Below are positions 17,175-26,422 of a DNA stretch of 64,000 nt, one piece after another. Numbering within the stretch: position 1 is the stretch's first letter; every line of letters begins with the position of its first letter. The translations under genes and the position numbers were made by a program. This DNA is from Mesoflavibacter sp037029465. GTDB lineage: Bacteria; Bacteroidota; Bacteroidia; Flavobacteriales; Flavobacteriaceae. The notes below the pieces were generated by a model that worked only from the letters and a program-made list of their open reading frames with translations, made no database searches and was not told the origin of the DNA. The stretch is from NCBI RefSeq assembly GCF_037029465.1, contig NZ_JAYMEM010000006.1:124001-188000 (forward strand), in the 5' to 3' direction.

Positions 17175-18377
17175 TTAAATCGTTTCCGAAAGAATTTCTA
17201 ATGGATTTTCACCTTCGTCTTGTGATTCTTTTTCTTTTATTTCTTCGCGCTTTGCGCTAACACTTAATATAATACCTATTGCCATACAAGTCATCCAAAT
17301 ACTTGTTCCTCCACTACTAATTAATGGCAATGTTTGTCCCGTTACCGGGAAAAGCTCTACCGCTACCGCCATATTAATCATGGCTTGAAATATGATTGGT
17401 AACCCAACACCAAGCACCACTAATTTTCCAAAAATGGTATCTGCTTTTTGTGATACTATGACAATTCTAAATAACAACCAGAGGTATAACACCATTAAAA
17501 ACAAACCACCTATTAGACCATATTCTTCAATAATTATTGCAAAGATGAAATCTGATGAAGATTGTGGTAAAAAGTTTTTCTGAATACTTTTACCAGAACC
17601 CAATCCAACAACACCACCAGAAGCGATTGCTATTTTAGCTTTTTCTATTTGGTAATCTTCTTCTGTGTCTTCACCGTTTGCAAAATTTTCTACTCTACTC
17701 ATCCATGTATCAACACGGTTTGGCATAGCTTCTGGAAATGCTTTTGCTATTAAAATAAAAAACGTTAATCCTACTAGACCAGCTGCCCCCATAGCCAACA
17801 AATAACGTATTGGATAACCACCTAAAAACAGTAACATCATTGACATAACAAAAATAATTGCTGTTGTTGAGAAATTTGATGGTAGTATTAACGCCAAGAC
17901 AATAAATAAAGGAATCCACAATGGTAAAATAGACTCTTTAAAAGTGATGCTTTTATCTTTTATTTTAGATAAATACCTAGCGATATAAACCATCAATACG
18001 ACCGATGCTAACGTAGACGTCTGAAAAGACATATTTACAAATGGAATACGTATCCATCTACTTGCATTTGCGCCTTCTATAGTTGTGCCTTGTAAAATGG
18101 TTACAATAAGCAACACAAAAACTAAAGGCATCATGACCATAGACAAGCCTCTAAAGTAACGGTACGGCAATTTATGCACACCATACATTATTGCAAAACC
18201 TAAAAACAAGTGCATAAAATGTTTTACTAAAAACGCAAATGTATTACCGCTACCACCAATATATGCCAAATTACTAGCAGCGCTGTATACAGGTAAAAAG
18301 GAAAAAATAGCCAATAGCGCTACAATAGCCCAAATTAGCTTATCTCCTTTAATGTTATTTAGTATTGCGTTTTGCAT
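17175..18377 (-). CDS. ftsW: SEDS-family peptidoglycan glycosyltransferase FtsW
   Basis: Polytopic membrane protein (400 residues, about ten hydrophobic segments) of the FtsW/RodA/SpoVE family, which polymerises lipid II at the septum together with the class B PBP. Family motifs include GANASRWIRIPFVNMSFQTS, PNRVDTWMSRVENF and the C-terminal GQTLPLISSGGTSIW. Position inside the dcw cluster between murD and murG identifies it as FtsW rather than RodA. The C-terminus is a short Glu/Lys-rich cytoplasmic tail. Confidence 0.94.
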   Translation of the reverse strand: MQNAILNNIKGDKLIWAIVALLAIFSFLPVYSAASNLAYIGGSGNTFAFLVKHFMHLFLGFAIMYGVHKLPYRYFRGLSMVMMPLVFVLLIVTILQGTTIEGANASRWIRIPFVNMSFQTSTLASVVLMVYIARYLSKIKDKSITFKESILPLWIPLFIVLALILPSNFSTTAIIFVMSMMLLFLGGYPIRYLLAMGAAGLVGLTFFILIAKAFPEAMPNRVDTWMSRVENFANGEDTEEDYQIEKAKIAIASGGVVGLGSGKSIQKNFLPQSSSDFIFAIIIEEYGLIGGLFLMVLYLWLLFRIVIVSQKADTIFGKLVVLGVGLPIIFQAMINMAVAVELFPVTGQTLPLISSGGTSIWMTCMAIGIILSVSAKREEIKEKESQDEGENPLEILSETI

Positions 18378-18396
18378 TATTCTTTAAAAGAAAGTT

Positions 18397-19728
18397 TTAT
18401 AAATTTCTAACCGCTTCTTTAAATTGTCTTCCTCTATCTTCGTAATTTTCAAATAAATCAAAACTTGCACATGCTGGTGATAACAATACATTATCTCCAG
18501 ATTCAGCAATTTTGTAGGCTATTTTTACCGCTTCGCTCATAAACTGAGTTTCTACAATAACATCAACCATATTTCCAAAGCTTTGCATTAACTTTTCATT
18601 ATCCACACCTAGACAGATAATTGCTTTTACTTTTTCGTTTACAAACGAAAACAACTCGGTATAATCATTTCCTTTATCAACACCACCAACAATCCAAACT
18701 GTAGGCGCATCCATACTTTCTAATGCAAAATAAGTTGCATTAACATTGGTTGCTTTAGAGTCGTTTATGTATTGTACTTTATTAATTTTAAGTACTTGTT
18801 CTAAACGATGCTCTACACCTTGAAAGTTTTCTAAGCTCTCACGAATAGTTTGTTTTCTAATTTTTAATAAATGCGAAACGGTTGAAGCCGCCATAGCATT
18901 TTTAATATTGTGCTTGCCTTCTAAAGCAATGTTTTTTGTTGGCATAATTATCTTGTTGTTATCTATTGTTATTATTATATTTTCGTTGTCCAAATACGCA
19001 CCATTTTCAATTGTTTTTGTTAATGAAAATGGTAATAATGTAGATTGAATTGGATGCTTTTTTAGGTGTTCTGAAATCACTTCATCATCTGCATCATAAA
19101 TCAAATAATCATCTTTAGTTTGATTTTGAGCTATTCTGAATTTTGATGCGATATAGTTTTCAAATTTGTAATCGTAACGATCTAAATGATCCGGAACAAT
19201 ATTGGTGATTACCGCAATTTTTGGATTAAAATTGAAACAACCATCCAACTGAAAACTACTTATCTCTAGCACATAATTATCATAATTATGCTCTAAAACT
19301 TGCTTAGCAAAACTGTCGCCAATATTACCAGCCAACCCAACATTAAGTTGTTGTTTTAACAAGTGATGTGTTAGCATAGACGTTGTTGTCTTACCGTTAC
19401 TACCAGTAATTGCAATTATTGTTGCATCTGTAAACTGGCTTGCAAATTCTATTTCAGAAATTACGGAAATACCTTTCTCTAAAAGTGCTTTTACCATTGG
19501 CACTTTATCTGGTATTCCTGGGCTTTTCATAACTACATCTGCATTTAGTATTTTAGCTTCAGTATGTTGTTGATCTTCCCATTCAATCTCATTATGTATA
19601 AGAACTTCTTTATATTTTTCTTTAATTTTTCCCTTATCGGAAACAAAAACCTCATAGCCTTTTTCTTTTCCTAAAAGCGCTGTTCCTACACCGCTTTCTC
19701 CTCCACCTAATACAACTAATCGTTTCAT
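18397..19728 (-). CDS. murD: UDP-N-acetylmuramoylalanine--D-glutamate ligase
   Basis: Adds D-glutamate to UDP-MurNAc-L-Ala. 443 residues with N-terminal VVLGGGESGVGTALLGK, the ATP P-loop ITGSNGKTTTSML, EISSFQLDGC (MurD-specific) and PDHLDRY, then YINDSKATNVNATYFAL and LLSPACASFDLFENYEDRG in the C-terminal domain. Complete and of usual length. It lies four bases after mraY in the same direction. Confidence 0.97.
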   Translation of the reverse strand: MKRLVVLGGGESGVGTALLGKEKGYEVFVSDKGKIKEKYKEVLIHNEIEWEDQQHTEAKILNADVVMKSPGIPDKVPMVKALLEKGISVISEIEFASQFTDATIIAITGSNGKTTTSMLTHHLLKQQLNVGLAGNIGDSFAKQVLEHNYDNYVLEISSFQLDGCFNFNPKIAVITNIVPDHLDRYDYKFENYIASKFRIAQNQTKDDYLIYDADDEVISEHLKKHPIQSTLLPFSLTKTIENGAYLDNENIIITIDNNKIIMPTKNIALEGKHNIKNAMAASTVSHLLKIRKQTIRESLENFQGVEHRLEQVLKINKVQYINDSKATNVNATYFALESMDAPTVWIVGGVDKGNDYTELFSFVNEKVKAIICLGVDNEKLMQSFGNMVDVIVETQFMSEAVKIAYKIAESGDNVLLSPACASFDLFENYEDRGRQFKEAVRNL

Positions 19729-19732
19729 TTTT

Positions 19733-20965
19733 CTATCTCAACTTCAGTGTAACTATCGAAATAATCGCTAGGAAAATTCCAACAATCCAAAATCGTGTTA
19801 CTATTTTACTTTCGTGATAGTTTTTCTTCTGATAATGATGATGTAAAGGCGACATTAAAAAAATGCGTCGACCTTCGCCATATTTCTTTTTGGTATACTT
19901 AAACCAGCTTACTTGCAGGATTACTGATAAGGATTCTGCGAAGAAAATTCCGCATAACACAGGTATCAATAATTCTTTACGCACCGCAATAGCAATTACA
20001 GCAATAACACCACCAATAGTCAAACTTCCTGTATCACCCATAAATACTTGGGCTGGATAAGTGTTATACCACAAAAAGCCTATTAACGCACCAACAAAAG
20101 CAGAGGTAAAAATTACCAACTCACCCAACCTTGGTATGTACATGACATTTAAGTAATCTGAAAAAACAATATTACCAGAGATAAACGCAAAAATGGCTAG
20201 CGCAAAAACTATTATTGCACTACTTCCTGCTGCCAAACCATCTATACCATCTGTTAGATTTGCACCGTTAGACACTGCTGTTATGATAAAAATTACGATT
20301 GGTATAAAAATTAACCACGCGTACTTTGCATAATCATCGCCAAGCCATGTAATTAATTTTGAGTAATCAAACTCATTGTCTTTTACAAACGGAATGGTTG
20401 TTAAAAGCGATTGTTCCTCTGGATTGAATTCTCGCGGTGAATTTTGAGTGATTTTTTCGGTTTCAAATTGCGGGTTAATTTTTTCTTGTTTAATTGTAAC
20501 TCCTGGATGAAAGTACATTACAGCTCCAACAAATAAACCTAAGCCAACTTGCCCCATTACTTTAAACTTTCCACTCAAACCTGCTTTGTCTTTTTTAAAG
20601 ACTTTTATATAATCATCTGTAAAACCAACTGCGCCCATCCAAAGTGTTGTAACTATTAACATGATTACATAAATATTATCTAATCTTGCTAATAATAACA
20701 CAGGAATTAAAGTGGCTAAAATGATAATTATTCCACCCATAGTTGGTGTACCAGCTTTTTGAATTTGACCTTGTAAACCTAAATCCCTTACCGATTCTCC
20801 AACCTGCTTTTTTTGAAGCATTAGAATTATTTTTTTTCCGAAAATTGTAGAAAATAACAAGGATAAAATAATAGCCAATGCTGCTCTAAATGTGATAAAT
20901 TGAAACACACTTGCGCCTGGCATTTGGTATTGTTCTTCTAAAAATTCGAATAAATAGTATAACAT
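19733..20965 (-). CDS. mraY: Phospho-N-acetylmuramoyl-pentapeptide-transferase
   Basis: Polytopic inner-membrane enzyme that attaches phospho-MurNAc-pentapeptide to undecaprenyl phosphate, giving lipid I. Signatures are KAGTPTMGGIIII, GFTDDYIKVFKKDKAGLSGK (Asp pair), NLTDGIDGLAAGSS and SPLHHHYQ. At 410 residues it is ~50 longer than the E. coli enzyme. The extra length is a polar periplasmic loop (about residues 165-210, FETEKITQNSPREFNPEEQ and following), an insertion I regard as normal for the phylum. Confidence 0.96.
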   Translation of the reverse strand: MLYYLFEFLEEQYQMPGASVFQFITFRAALAIILSLLFSTIFGKKIILMLQKKQVGESVRDLGLQGQIQKAGTPTMGGIIIILATLIPVLLLARLDNIYVIMLIVTTLWMGAVGFTDDYIKVFKKDKAGLSGKFKVMGQVGLGLFVGAVMYFHPGVTIKQEKINPQFETEKITQNSPREFNPEEQSLLTTIPFVKDNEFDYSKLITWLGDDYAKYAWLIFIPIVIFIITAVSNGANLTDGIDGLAAGSSAIIVFALAIFAFISGNIVFSDYLNVMYIPRLGELVIFTSAFVGALIGFLWYNTYPAQVFMGDTGSLTIGGVIAVIAIAVRKELLIPVLCGIFFAESLSVILQVSWFKYTKKKYGEGRRIFLMSPLHHHYQKKNYHESKIVTRFWIVGIFLAIISIVTLKLR

Positions 20966-21007
20966 TCTTTAATCTTTTTTTTCTGCTTCTACTCCGCTCA
21001 GCGTTTT

Positions 21008-22471
21008 CTATTTTTGTAACTGTTTTAAAAATTCTTTTACAATTTTGAAATCGTCAAAATCTGACCTAACACCATTTACCTCTTGATAGGTTTCATGTCC
21101 TTTTCCTGCTATTAAAATAATATCATTAGGATTTGCTAATTGACATGCTGTTTTAATGGCTTGTTTTCTATCTACAATAGACATTGTTTTTTTAAAATTT
21201 TGAGCTTCTACGCCTTTTTCAATGTCATCAATAATGGTTTCTGGCACTTCTGTTCGTGGATTATCACTAGTAAAAATCACCTTTGTACTTAAAGCCGAAG
21301 CGATATGTCCCATTTTTGGACGCTTGGTTTTATCCCTATCTCCACCACAACCTACAACTGTAATTAATTCTTCGTTTTTGGTACGAATATCATTTATGGT
21401 TTCTAACACATTTTCCAGCGCATCTGGCGTATGTGCATAATCCACAATTGCGGTAATTTTTTCATCAGAAATTAAGAATTGAAATCTTCCGCTTACACTT
21501 TCTAACTCGCTAATAAATCTTAACAATTCATCTTTTTCAAGACCTAATAATTCCGCGCAAGCGAAAATTGCCAAAATATTATATGCGTTAAATGTGCCGA
21601 TTAATCGTACCCAAACCTCGTTATCATTCAGCTTTAGCAGCAATCCGTTAAATTGATTTTCTAAAATTTGAGCTTTATAATCTGCATAGCTTTTTAAGGC
21701 ATAGCTATACTGTTTTGCTTTTGTATTTTGAAGCATGATGCTTCCGTTTTTATCATCTATGTTTGTTAGCGCAAAAGCAGTGTTTGGCAACTCATCAAAA
21801 AAGCGTTTTTTAACATCTCTGTATTCTGCAAAAGAATTGTGATAATCTAAATGATCGTGTGACAGATTGGTGAAAATTCCGCCTTCAAACTTTAAGCCTA
21901 ATGTTCTGTTTTGGTCGATTCCGTGTGAGCTGACTTCCATAAAACAAAACTCTACACCTTCATCATTCATTTGCTTTAAATACGCATTGATAGTTAATGA
22001 GTCTGGCGTTGTATGCGTTGCTGAAAACTCTTTATTATCTACCATGATTTTTACAGTAGATAATAAACCTACTTTAAAACCGGCTTTTTTAAATAATTGG
22101 TATAATAGTGAAGCTATAGTTGTTTTTCCGTTTGTACCTGTTACACCTACTAACTTTAAATTTTCTGAAGGATTACCATAAAAGTTAGATGCCATTACTG
22201 CCAAAGCACGACTTGAGTCATCTACTTTAATATAGGTTACTTCTTTTTTTGTTATTGCAGGAATCACCTCACAAACTACAGCAATTGCTCCTTGACTTAC
22301 AGCTGCATCTATATAGTTATGCCCATCTACAACAGTTCCCTTAACAGCTACAAACACATCATTAATTGCCACACTACGTGAATTAAAATGAATGTTACGC
22401 ACCATAACATTTGTACTACCTACAACTGCATCTAAAGTAACTTTGTATAATATGTCTTTTAATGTAATCAC
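21008..22471 (-). CDS. murE: UDP-MurNAc-L-Ala-D-Glu:meso-diaminopimelate ligase
   Basis: Adds the third stem-peptide residue. 487 residues with the Mur-ligase P-loop GVTGTNGKTTIAS, EVSSHGIDQNR and HDHLDYH, and in the C-terminal domain IVDYAHTPDAL and VVGCGGDRDKTKRP. The substrate motif reads SDNPRTE: DNPR is known to specify meso-diaminopimelate rather than lysine, so the cell wall should be of the A1-gamma type. Its start overlaps the ftsI stop by one base, suggesting translational coupling. Confidence 0.97.
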   Translation of the reverse strand: MITLKDILYKVTLDAVVGSTNVMVRNIHFNSRSVAINDVFVAVKGTVVDGHNYIDAAVSQGAIAVVCEVIPAITKKEVTYIKVDDSSRALAVMASNFYGNPSENLKLVGVTGTNGKTTIASLLYQLFKKAGFKVGLLSTVKIMVDNKEFSATHTTPDSLTINAYLKQMNDEGVEFCFMEVSSHGIDQNRTLGLKFEGGIFTNLSHDHLDYHNSFAEYRDVKKRFFDELPNTAFALTNIDDKNGSIMLQNTKAKQYSYALKSYADYKAQILENQFNGLLLKLNDNEVWVRLIGTFNAYNILAIFACAELLGLEKDELLRFISELESVSGRFQFLISDEKITAIVDYAHTPDALENVLETINDIRTKNEELITVVGCGGDRDKTKRPKMGHIASALSTKVIFTSDNPRTEVPETIIDDIEKGVEAQNFKKTMSIVDRKQAIKTACQLANPNDIILIAGKGHETYQEVNGVRSDFDDFKIVKEFLKQLQK

Positions 22472-24468
22472 TATGCTTTTAAAACTACTGTTTGATCTTT
22501 TTTAACTTTTGTTCCTTTGCTAATAGATTGGTTTTCTACTACACCAACGCCTTCAATTTTCACTTTTAAACCCATATTTTCTAACAATGCAACCGCATCC
22601 ATAACAGGTAAACCCGTTACGTCTGGCATGATTGTTTTATACGTATTCGCTATATTGTAATAGGTTTTGTATTCCTTTTCTACATTAGCCGTTTTAGCTT
22701 CTAAACTCTCAACTTTATCAATAATTGGCGTGTCTGTAAATATCTTTTGAGCCACTTTTTTAAATACCGGACCAGATACATCTGCACCATAAAACCCTTT
22801 TTTTACACTAGGTTTATGAATAACAACAATGCAAGAATACTTAGGATTATCTGCTGGAAAATAACCTGCAAAAGATGAAATATATCTTGGGTTTTCTGCC
22901 CAATCTTTCATCCAATATTCTACACGAGCCGTACCTGTTTTTCCGCTCATAGAGAAATAATCTGAATATAAAGATGTACCTGTACCACGCTTTACCACGT
23001 TTTCCAACATGGTTTTTGCTTTTTGAAGTGTCTGATCTGAACAGATTTTTTCATTAATGATTTCCTTTTCAAACACTTCTATTTTTTCATCTAAACTCCT
23101 TACTTCTCTTATAAATCTTGGTTTAACCATTACACCATTATTAGCAACAGCATTGTAAAATGTTAATGTTTGCAACGGAGTAATTTTTAAGTTGTAGCCA
23201 TAAGCAATAGATGGCAATGCATTACGACTCCATCTATCATCACCAGGTTTTGGTATCATTGGCTCGCCTTCACCTTTTATTGAAATATTTAGCTTTTTAT
23301 CTAAATTCCATTTACTTAGGATATCCAAGAAGCGTTTTGGATCTTTTGCATACGCATTATCCACAATAGTTGCCAAACCAATATTTGAAGACACTTCTAA
23401 AGCTCTAGCTGCCGAAATTTTTCCGTGACCATGAGAATCTTTAATTCCGCGACCATAAAACACTTTGTAACCATTACCAGTATCTATCACATCTGAAGTG
23501 TCTACTTTTTTATCTTCTAAAGTCGCCATTAACGCCATTAACTTAAATGTAGAACCAGGTTCATGCGCTTCGTAAACTGCGTAATTTCTTTTTTCGTAAT
23601 AGGTGTTTTTTGATGTTCTACCAAGGTTTGAAATGGCTCTAATTTCACCAGTTTTCACTTCCATAACCACTACAGTTCCATGCTCTGCTTCATATTTTTC
23701 TAATTGCTCTAACAAAGCATGATGTGCAATATCTTGAATGTTTACATCTATAGTTGTGTAGACATCGTATCCATCTTTTGGCTCAACTTCGTTATCAACT
23801 GTAATAGGTTTCCATTGTCCTTTTCCTATTTTTTGTTTGATCCGCTTTCCGTCGATTCCTCTTAAATAATCACTTCCAAAAGCACCATCTATTCCTGCTC
23901 TTGTTATATTTCCTTCGTCATCAACACGCTCGTAACCAATGGTACGTTGTGCCACTTCACCTAAAGGATGCTCTCGTTTTACATATTGCTCCACAATTAA
24001 ACCACCTTTATACGGACCTAATTCTAAAAGCGGAAAACTTCTAAATTTCAAGTAGTCTGAATACCCTATGTTCCTTGCTAATAAGAAATATCTGTTCTTA
24101 TTTTCTCGTGCTTTTTGTAATTCTTTTTTGTAATAAGAAACTGACTTACCAGAGTATTTTGAAAGCGCTTCACTTAACGGTGTTAAGTACTCTTTAAATC
24201 GTTTGTCGGTTGGCGTAATTGCATCAAACCTGATATCGTATTTTGGAATTGAAGTTGCTAAAAGACTTCCGTCTGCCGAGTACACATTTCCACGATTTGC
24301 AGGAATTGAAATGGTATCTATAAGTTTTTCTTCAGATAATGCTCTGTATTTTTCACCTTGCACAAACTGAATACTTAATAATTTAACCACAACAGCAATA
24401 GCGAAGATGAACATACATCCCGCTACAAAATACAATCTGTTTAATATGTTCTTTTCGTTAACTGCCAC
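22471..24468 (-). CDS. ftsI: Class B penicillin-binding protein (FtsI/PBP3) with PASTA domain
   Basis: Septal peptidoglycan transpeptidase of 665 residues. The N-terminal membrane anchor is at about 13-32, then comes a dimerisation domain with RGNVYSADGSLLAT. The transpeptidase motifs are SxxK in HEPGSTFKLM, SxN in EVSSNIGLA and KTG in MSGKTGTARVEY. The last ~60 residues (MPDVTGLPVMDAVALLEN to KKDQTVVLKA) form one PASTA domain, known in other bacteria to bind muropeptide or beta-lactam-like ligands. Directly downstream of the ftsL-like gene, as is usual. Confidence 0.96.
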   Translation of the reverse strand: MAVNEKNILNRLYFVAGCMFIFAIAVVVKLLSIQFVQGEKYRALSEEKLIDTISIPANRGNVYSADGSLLATSIPKYDIRFDAITPTDKRFKEYLTPLSEALSKYSGKSVSYYKKELQKARENKNRYFLLARNIGYSDYLKFRSFPLLELGPYKGGLIVEQYVKREHPLGEVAQRTIGYERVDDEGNITRAGIDGAFGSDYLRGIDGKRIKQKIGKGQWKPITVDNEVEPKDGYDVYTTIDVNIQDIAHHALLEQLEKYEAEHGTVVVMEVKTGEIRAISNLGRTSKNTYYEKRNYAVYEAHEPGSTFKLMALMATLEDKKVDTSDVIDTGNGYKVFYGRGIKDSHGHGKISAARALEVSSNIGLATIVDNAYAKDPKRFLDILSKWNLDKKLNISIKGEGEPMIPKPGDDRWSRNALPSIAYGYNLKITPLQTLTFYNAVANNGVMVKPRFIREVRSLDEKIEVFEKEIINEKICSDQTLQKAKTMLENVVKRGTGTSLYSDYFSMSGKTGTARVEYWMKDWAENPRYISSFAGYFPADNPKYSCIVVIHKPSVKKGFYGADVSGPVFKKVAQKIFTDTPIIDKVESLEAKTANVEKEYKTYYNIANTYKTIMPDVTGLPVMDAVALLENMGLKVKIEGVGVVENQSISKGTKVKKDQTVVLKA

Positions 24469-24478
24469 GATTGAGAAC

Positions 24479-24796
24479 TTAATTTTGTGGTTTTACAATT
24501 ATTTTAGTTGGCGGTATTACAGAAGGCGCCAAACCTTTTTCTTTCATTTTTTTCACAACAGAAGATTCCATTTTTAACTGCATCAATCTGGTTCTTCCGT
24601 CGTAAAGTGCCGATCGCAATTCTTTTACTTCATTATTAAGTCTTGCTATCTCGTACACTTTTTTATCTGCGCTATGCGAACTTGCTATCATTATTATTGC
24701 CAACACAGAAATAAACAAGATGACGCGCCAGTTTTTAAACGAGTCTTCGCTAACTAAAAACGTTCCTCTTAATATGCTATAGATACTTTTTTTCAC
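24479..24796 (-). CDS. ftsL: FtsL-like bitopic division protein
   Basis: Small protein of 105 residues with one membrane helix (about 26-42, VILFISVLAIIMIASS), followed by a heptad-like coiled coil (YEIARLNNEVKELRSALYDGRTRLMQLKMES) and a Pro/Ile-rich tail. This architecture and the position between rsmH and ftsI identify it as the FtsL equivalent, although direct sequence similarity to E. coli FtsL is slight. It would form the FtsQ-FtsL(-FtsB) complex that activates septal synthesis. It starts two bases after the rsmH stop. Confidence 0.82.
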   Translation of the reverse strand: MKKSIYSILRGTFLVSEDSFKNWRVILFISVLAIIMIASSHSADKKVYEIARLNNEVKELRSALYDGRTRLMQLKMESSVVKKMKEKGLAPSVIPPTKIIVKPQN

Positions 24797-24798
24797 TT

Positions 24799-25695
24799 TT
24801 ATAGTTTTTCTGCTATTCTAAGTTTTGCACTTCTAGCTCTATTGTTTTCTTTTATCTCTTGTGCTGTTGGCACTATTAATTTTCCTACTTTTTTAAACGG
24901 AACTTCAAATCTTCCAAAAACATCACGTTCTGGCTCTCCTTCAAACAGTCCGTTTCGCATAAAGCGTTTTACTAACCTATCTTCTAAAGAGTGATAAGAA
25001 ATTAGGCTTAATCTTCCTCCAGACTTTAAAACTTCTGGTGTTTGCTGTAAAAACTCTTTTAAAGCTTCAATTTCTTGATTCACTTCTATCCTTATCGCTT
25101 GATAGATTTGGGCTAAAATTTTATTTTCATGCTTTGGAGATAAAAACTTTTTTAAAGCAAATTTTAACTGCTCTGATGTTTTTATTTCGCCATTCATTCT
25201 TGTTTCTACAATCACTCTTGCCATAGCTGGCGCAGCTCTTAACTCGCCATACTGCAACAACACATCACGCAAATCTTCTTGACTATACTCGTTAACCACA
25301 TGATAGGCTGATAACTGATTACTTTGATTCATCCTCATATCTAAATCTGCTTCAAAACGCGTAGAAAAACCACGTTCTGCTACATCAAATTGATGTGAAG
25401 ACACACCAAAATCTCCTAAGATTCCATCTACTTCTTTTACACCGTAAAACCTTAAAAATCGTTTTATATATCTAAAGTTTTCATTGATTAGTGTAAAGCG
25501 ACTATCGTCTATTTTATTTTTAAGAGCGTCTTTATCTTGATCAAAAGCGTATAGTTTTCCGTTTTCACCTAAACGACTTAAGATTTCTTTACTGTGTCCG
25601 CCACCACCAAAAGTGACATCTACATAAATTCCATCTTCTTTTATTGCTAAGCCGTCAACGGTTTCTTTTAATAAAACTGGGTTATGATATTCCAT
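24799..25695 (-). CDS. rsmH: 16S rRNA m4C1402 methyltransferase
   Basis: S-adenosylmethionine-dependent enzyme (formerly MraW) that methylates the exocyclic N4 of C1402 in the ribosomal P site. 298 residues: MEYHNPVLLKETVDGL at the start, the SAM-binding YVDVTFGGGGHSKEIL, LGDFGVSSHQFD, GFSTRFEADLDMRMN, AIRIEVNQEIEAL and LISYHSLEDRLVKRF. All are standard for the family. Its start overlaps the mraZ stop by 14 bases. Confidence 0.97.
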   Translation of the reverse strand: MEYHNPVLLKETVDGLAIKEDGIYVDVTFGGGGHSKEILSRLGENGKLYAFDQDKDALKNKIDDSRFTLINENFRYIKRFLRFYGVKEVDGILGDFGVSSHQFDVAERGFSTRFEADLDMRMNQSNQLSAYHVVNEYSQEDLRDVLLQYGELRAAPAMARVIVETRMNGEIKTSEQLKFALKKFLSPKHENKILAQIYQAIRIEVNQEIEALKEFLQQTPEVLKSGGRLSLISYHSLEDRLVKRFMRNGLFEGEPERDVFGRFEVPFKKVGKLIVPTAQEIKENNRARSAKLRIAEKL

Positions 25696-26149
25696 CGTCG
25701 TCGTCTTGTCCCATCACTTCTTCAGCTAAATCGGCAAAATCTACAGTTGCATCATCAATAGCTTTTTCATACTTCGTTTTATCCCAAATCTCAATAATAT
25801 TAACCGCAGAAGACATTACTATATCCTTTGAAATAGACGCAAACACCACTAAATCTTTCGGGATCAACAATCTTCCGTTAGCATCAACCTCAACCATTTT
25901 CACACCAGCAGTAAACCTTCTAATAAAATCGTTGTTCTTTTTTTTGAAACGATTAAGCTTATTTACCTTCTGCATTAAAGCATCCCATTCGGTCATTGGA
26001 TACAACTCCAAACACTCCTGAAATACTGCGCGTTTAACCACAAACCCATCTTGCAACACACCATCCATCTGCTTCTTTAAAGCAGCTGGTAGCATTAGCC
26101 TTCCTTTGGCATCTACTTTGCATTCGTATGTTCCTATAAATGAGTTCAC
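25682..26149 (-). CDS. mraZ: Transcriptional regulator MraZ
   Basis: First gene of the dcw cluster; a DNA-binding protein with two SpoVT-AbrB-like half-sites, CKVDAKGRLMLPAALK and VEVDANGRLLIPKDL. The frame is open to an ATG at 26206, but I choose the GTG at 26147-26149, giving 155 residues. Relatives begin with NSFIGTYECKVDAKG, and an upstream start would run through the predicted promoter and operator. MraZ is known to repress its own dcw promoter by binding 10-bp-spaced repeats; three such repeats lie just upstream. The C-terminal tail is acidic (EEVMGQDDDDG). Confidence 0.95.
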   Translation of the reverse strand: MNSFIGTYECKVDAKGRLMLPAALKKQMDGVLQDGFVVKRAVFQECLELYPMTEWDALMQKVNKLNRFKKKNNDFIRRFTAGVKMVEVDANGRLLIPKDLVVFASISKDIVMSSAVNIIEIWDKTKYEKAIDDATVDFADLAEEVMGQDDDDGIS

Positions 26150-26182
26150 AACAGCTTGAGACTGGGTTATATATTTAAAAAC

Positions 26183-26190
26183 CAAATATA
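26183..26190 (-). promoter_or_regulatory. dcw promoter, -7 box
   Basis: The minus strand reads TATATTTG, an exact TAnnTTTG match, ~33 bases before the chosen mraZ GTG start. The -33 region falls inside the MraZ repeats and has no clear TTG. Confidence 0.65.
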
Positions 26191-26196
26191 TTGAAA

Positions 26197-26229
26197 ATTT
26201 TACCACATTTTACCACATTTTACCACATT
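26197..26229 (-). promoter_or_regulatory. MraZ operator: three 10-bp direct repeats
   Basis: The minus strand carries TGTGGTAAAA three times in perfect tandem. Each unit has a GTGG core with exact 10-bp periodicity, matching the known MraZ target layout (GTGG/TGGG-type boxes separated by ~5-6 bases). It lies directly upstream of, and over, the -33 region of the dcw promoter. Confidence 0.85.
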
Positions 26230-26368
26230 GTTAATAAATTATGTTATTTTAACACTTTCAAAGCGCTAAAACCTAAGCAAAATCAAGCCATAACCAACTT
26301 GTTAAGAAGTGGGAAAATGATGAAGGAAATTTCATTATTTAAATTTTGAAGTAAATACTTATTTTCAG

Positions 26369-26385
26369 TTTCATTTTAAATGAAA
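26369..26385. promoter_or_regulatory. Palindrome at the alpha/beta hydrolase promoter
   Basis: TTTCATTT-t-AAATGAAA, a near-perfect 8-bp inverted repeat ending 4 bases before the -7 box at 26390; it is placed where a repressor would block RNA polymerase. Confidence 0.4.
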
Positions 26386-26389
26386 TACC

Positions 26390-26397
26390 TATATTTG
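26390..26397 (+). promoter_or_regulatory. Promoter -7 box of the alpha/beta hydrolase gene
   Basis: TATATTTG, an exact TAnnTTTG match, 25 bases before the ATG. The -33 element is not obvious. Confidence 0.55.
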
Positions 26398-26422
26398 TTG
26401 CTAAGCAAAGACTAACCGTTTA

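Noticed and set aside
26150..26206. Longer N-terminus for MraZ from the ATG at 26206
   Set aside because: It would run through the -7 box and into the MraZ repeats, and the extra residues are not found in the family.
26197..26229. Short tandem repeat considered as the start of a CRISPR array
   Set aside because: Only three 10-bp units with no spacers; position and sequence fit the MraZ operator.
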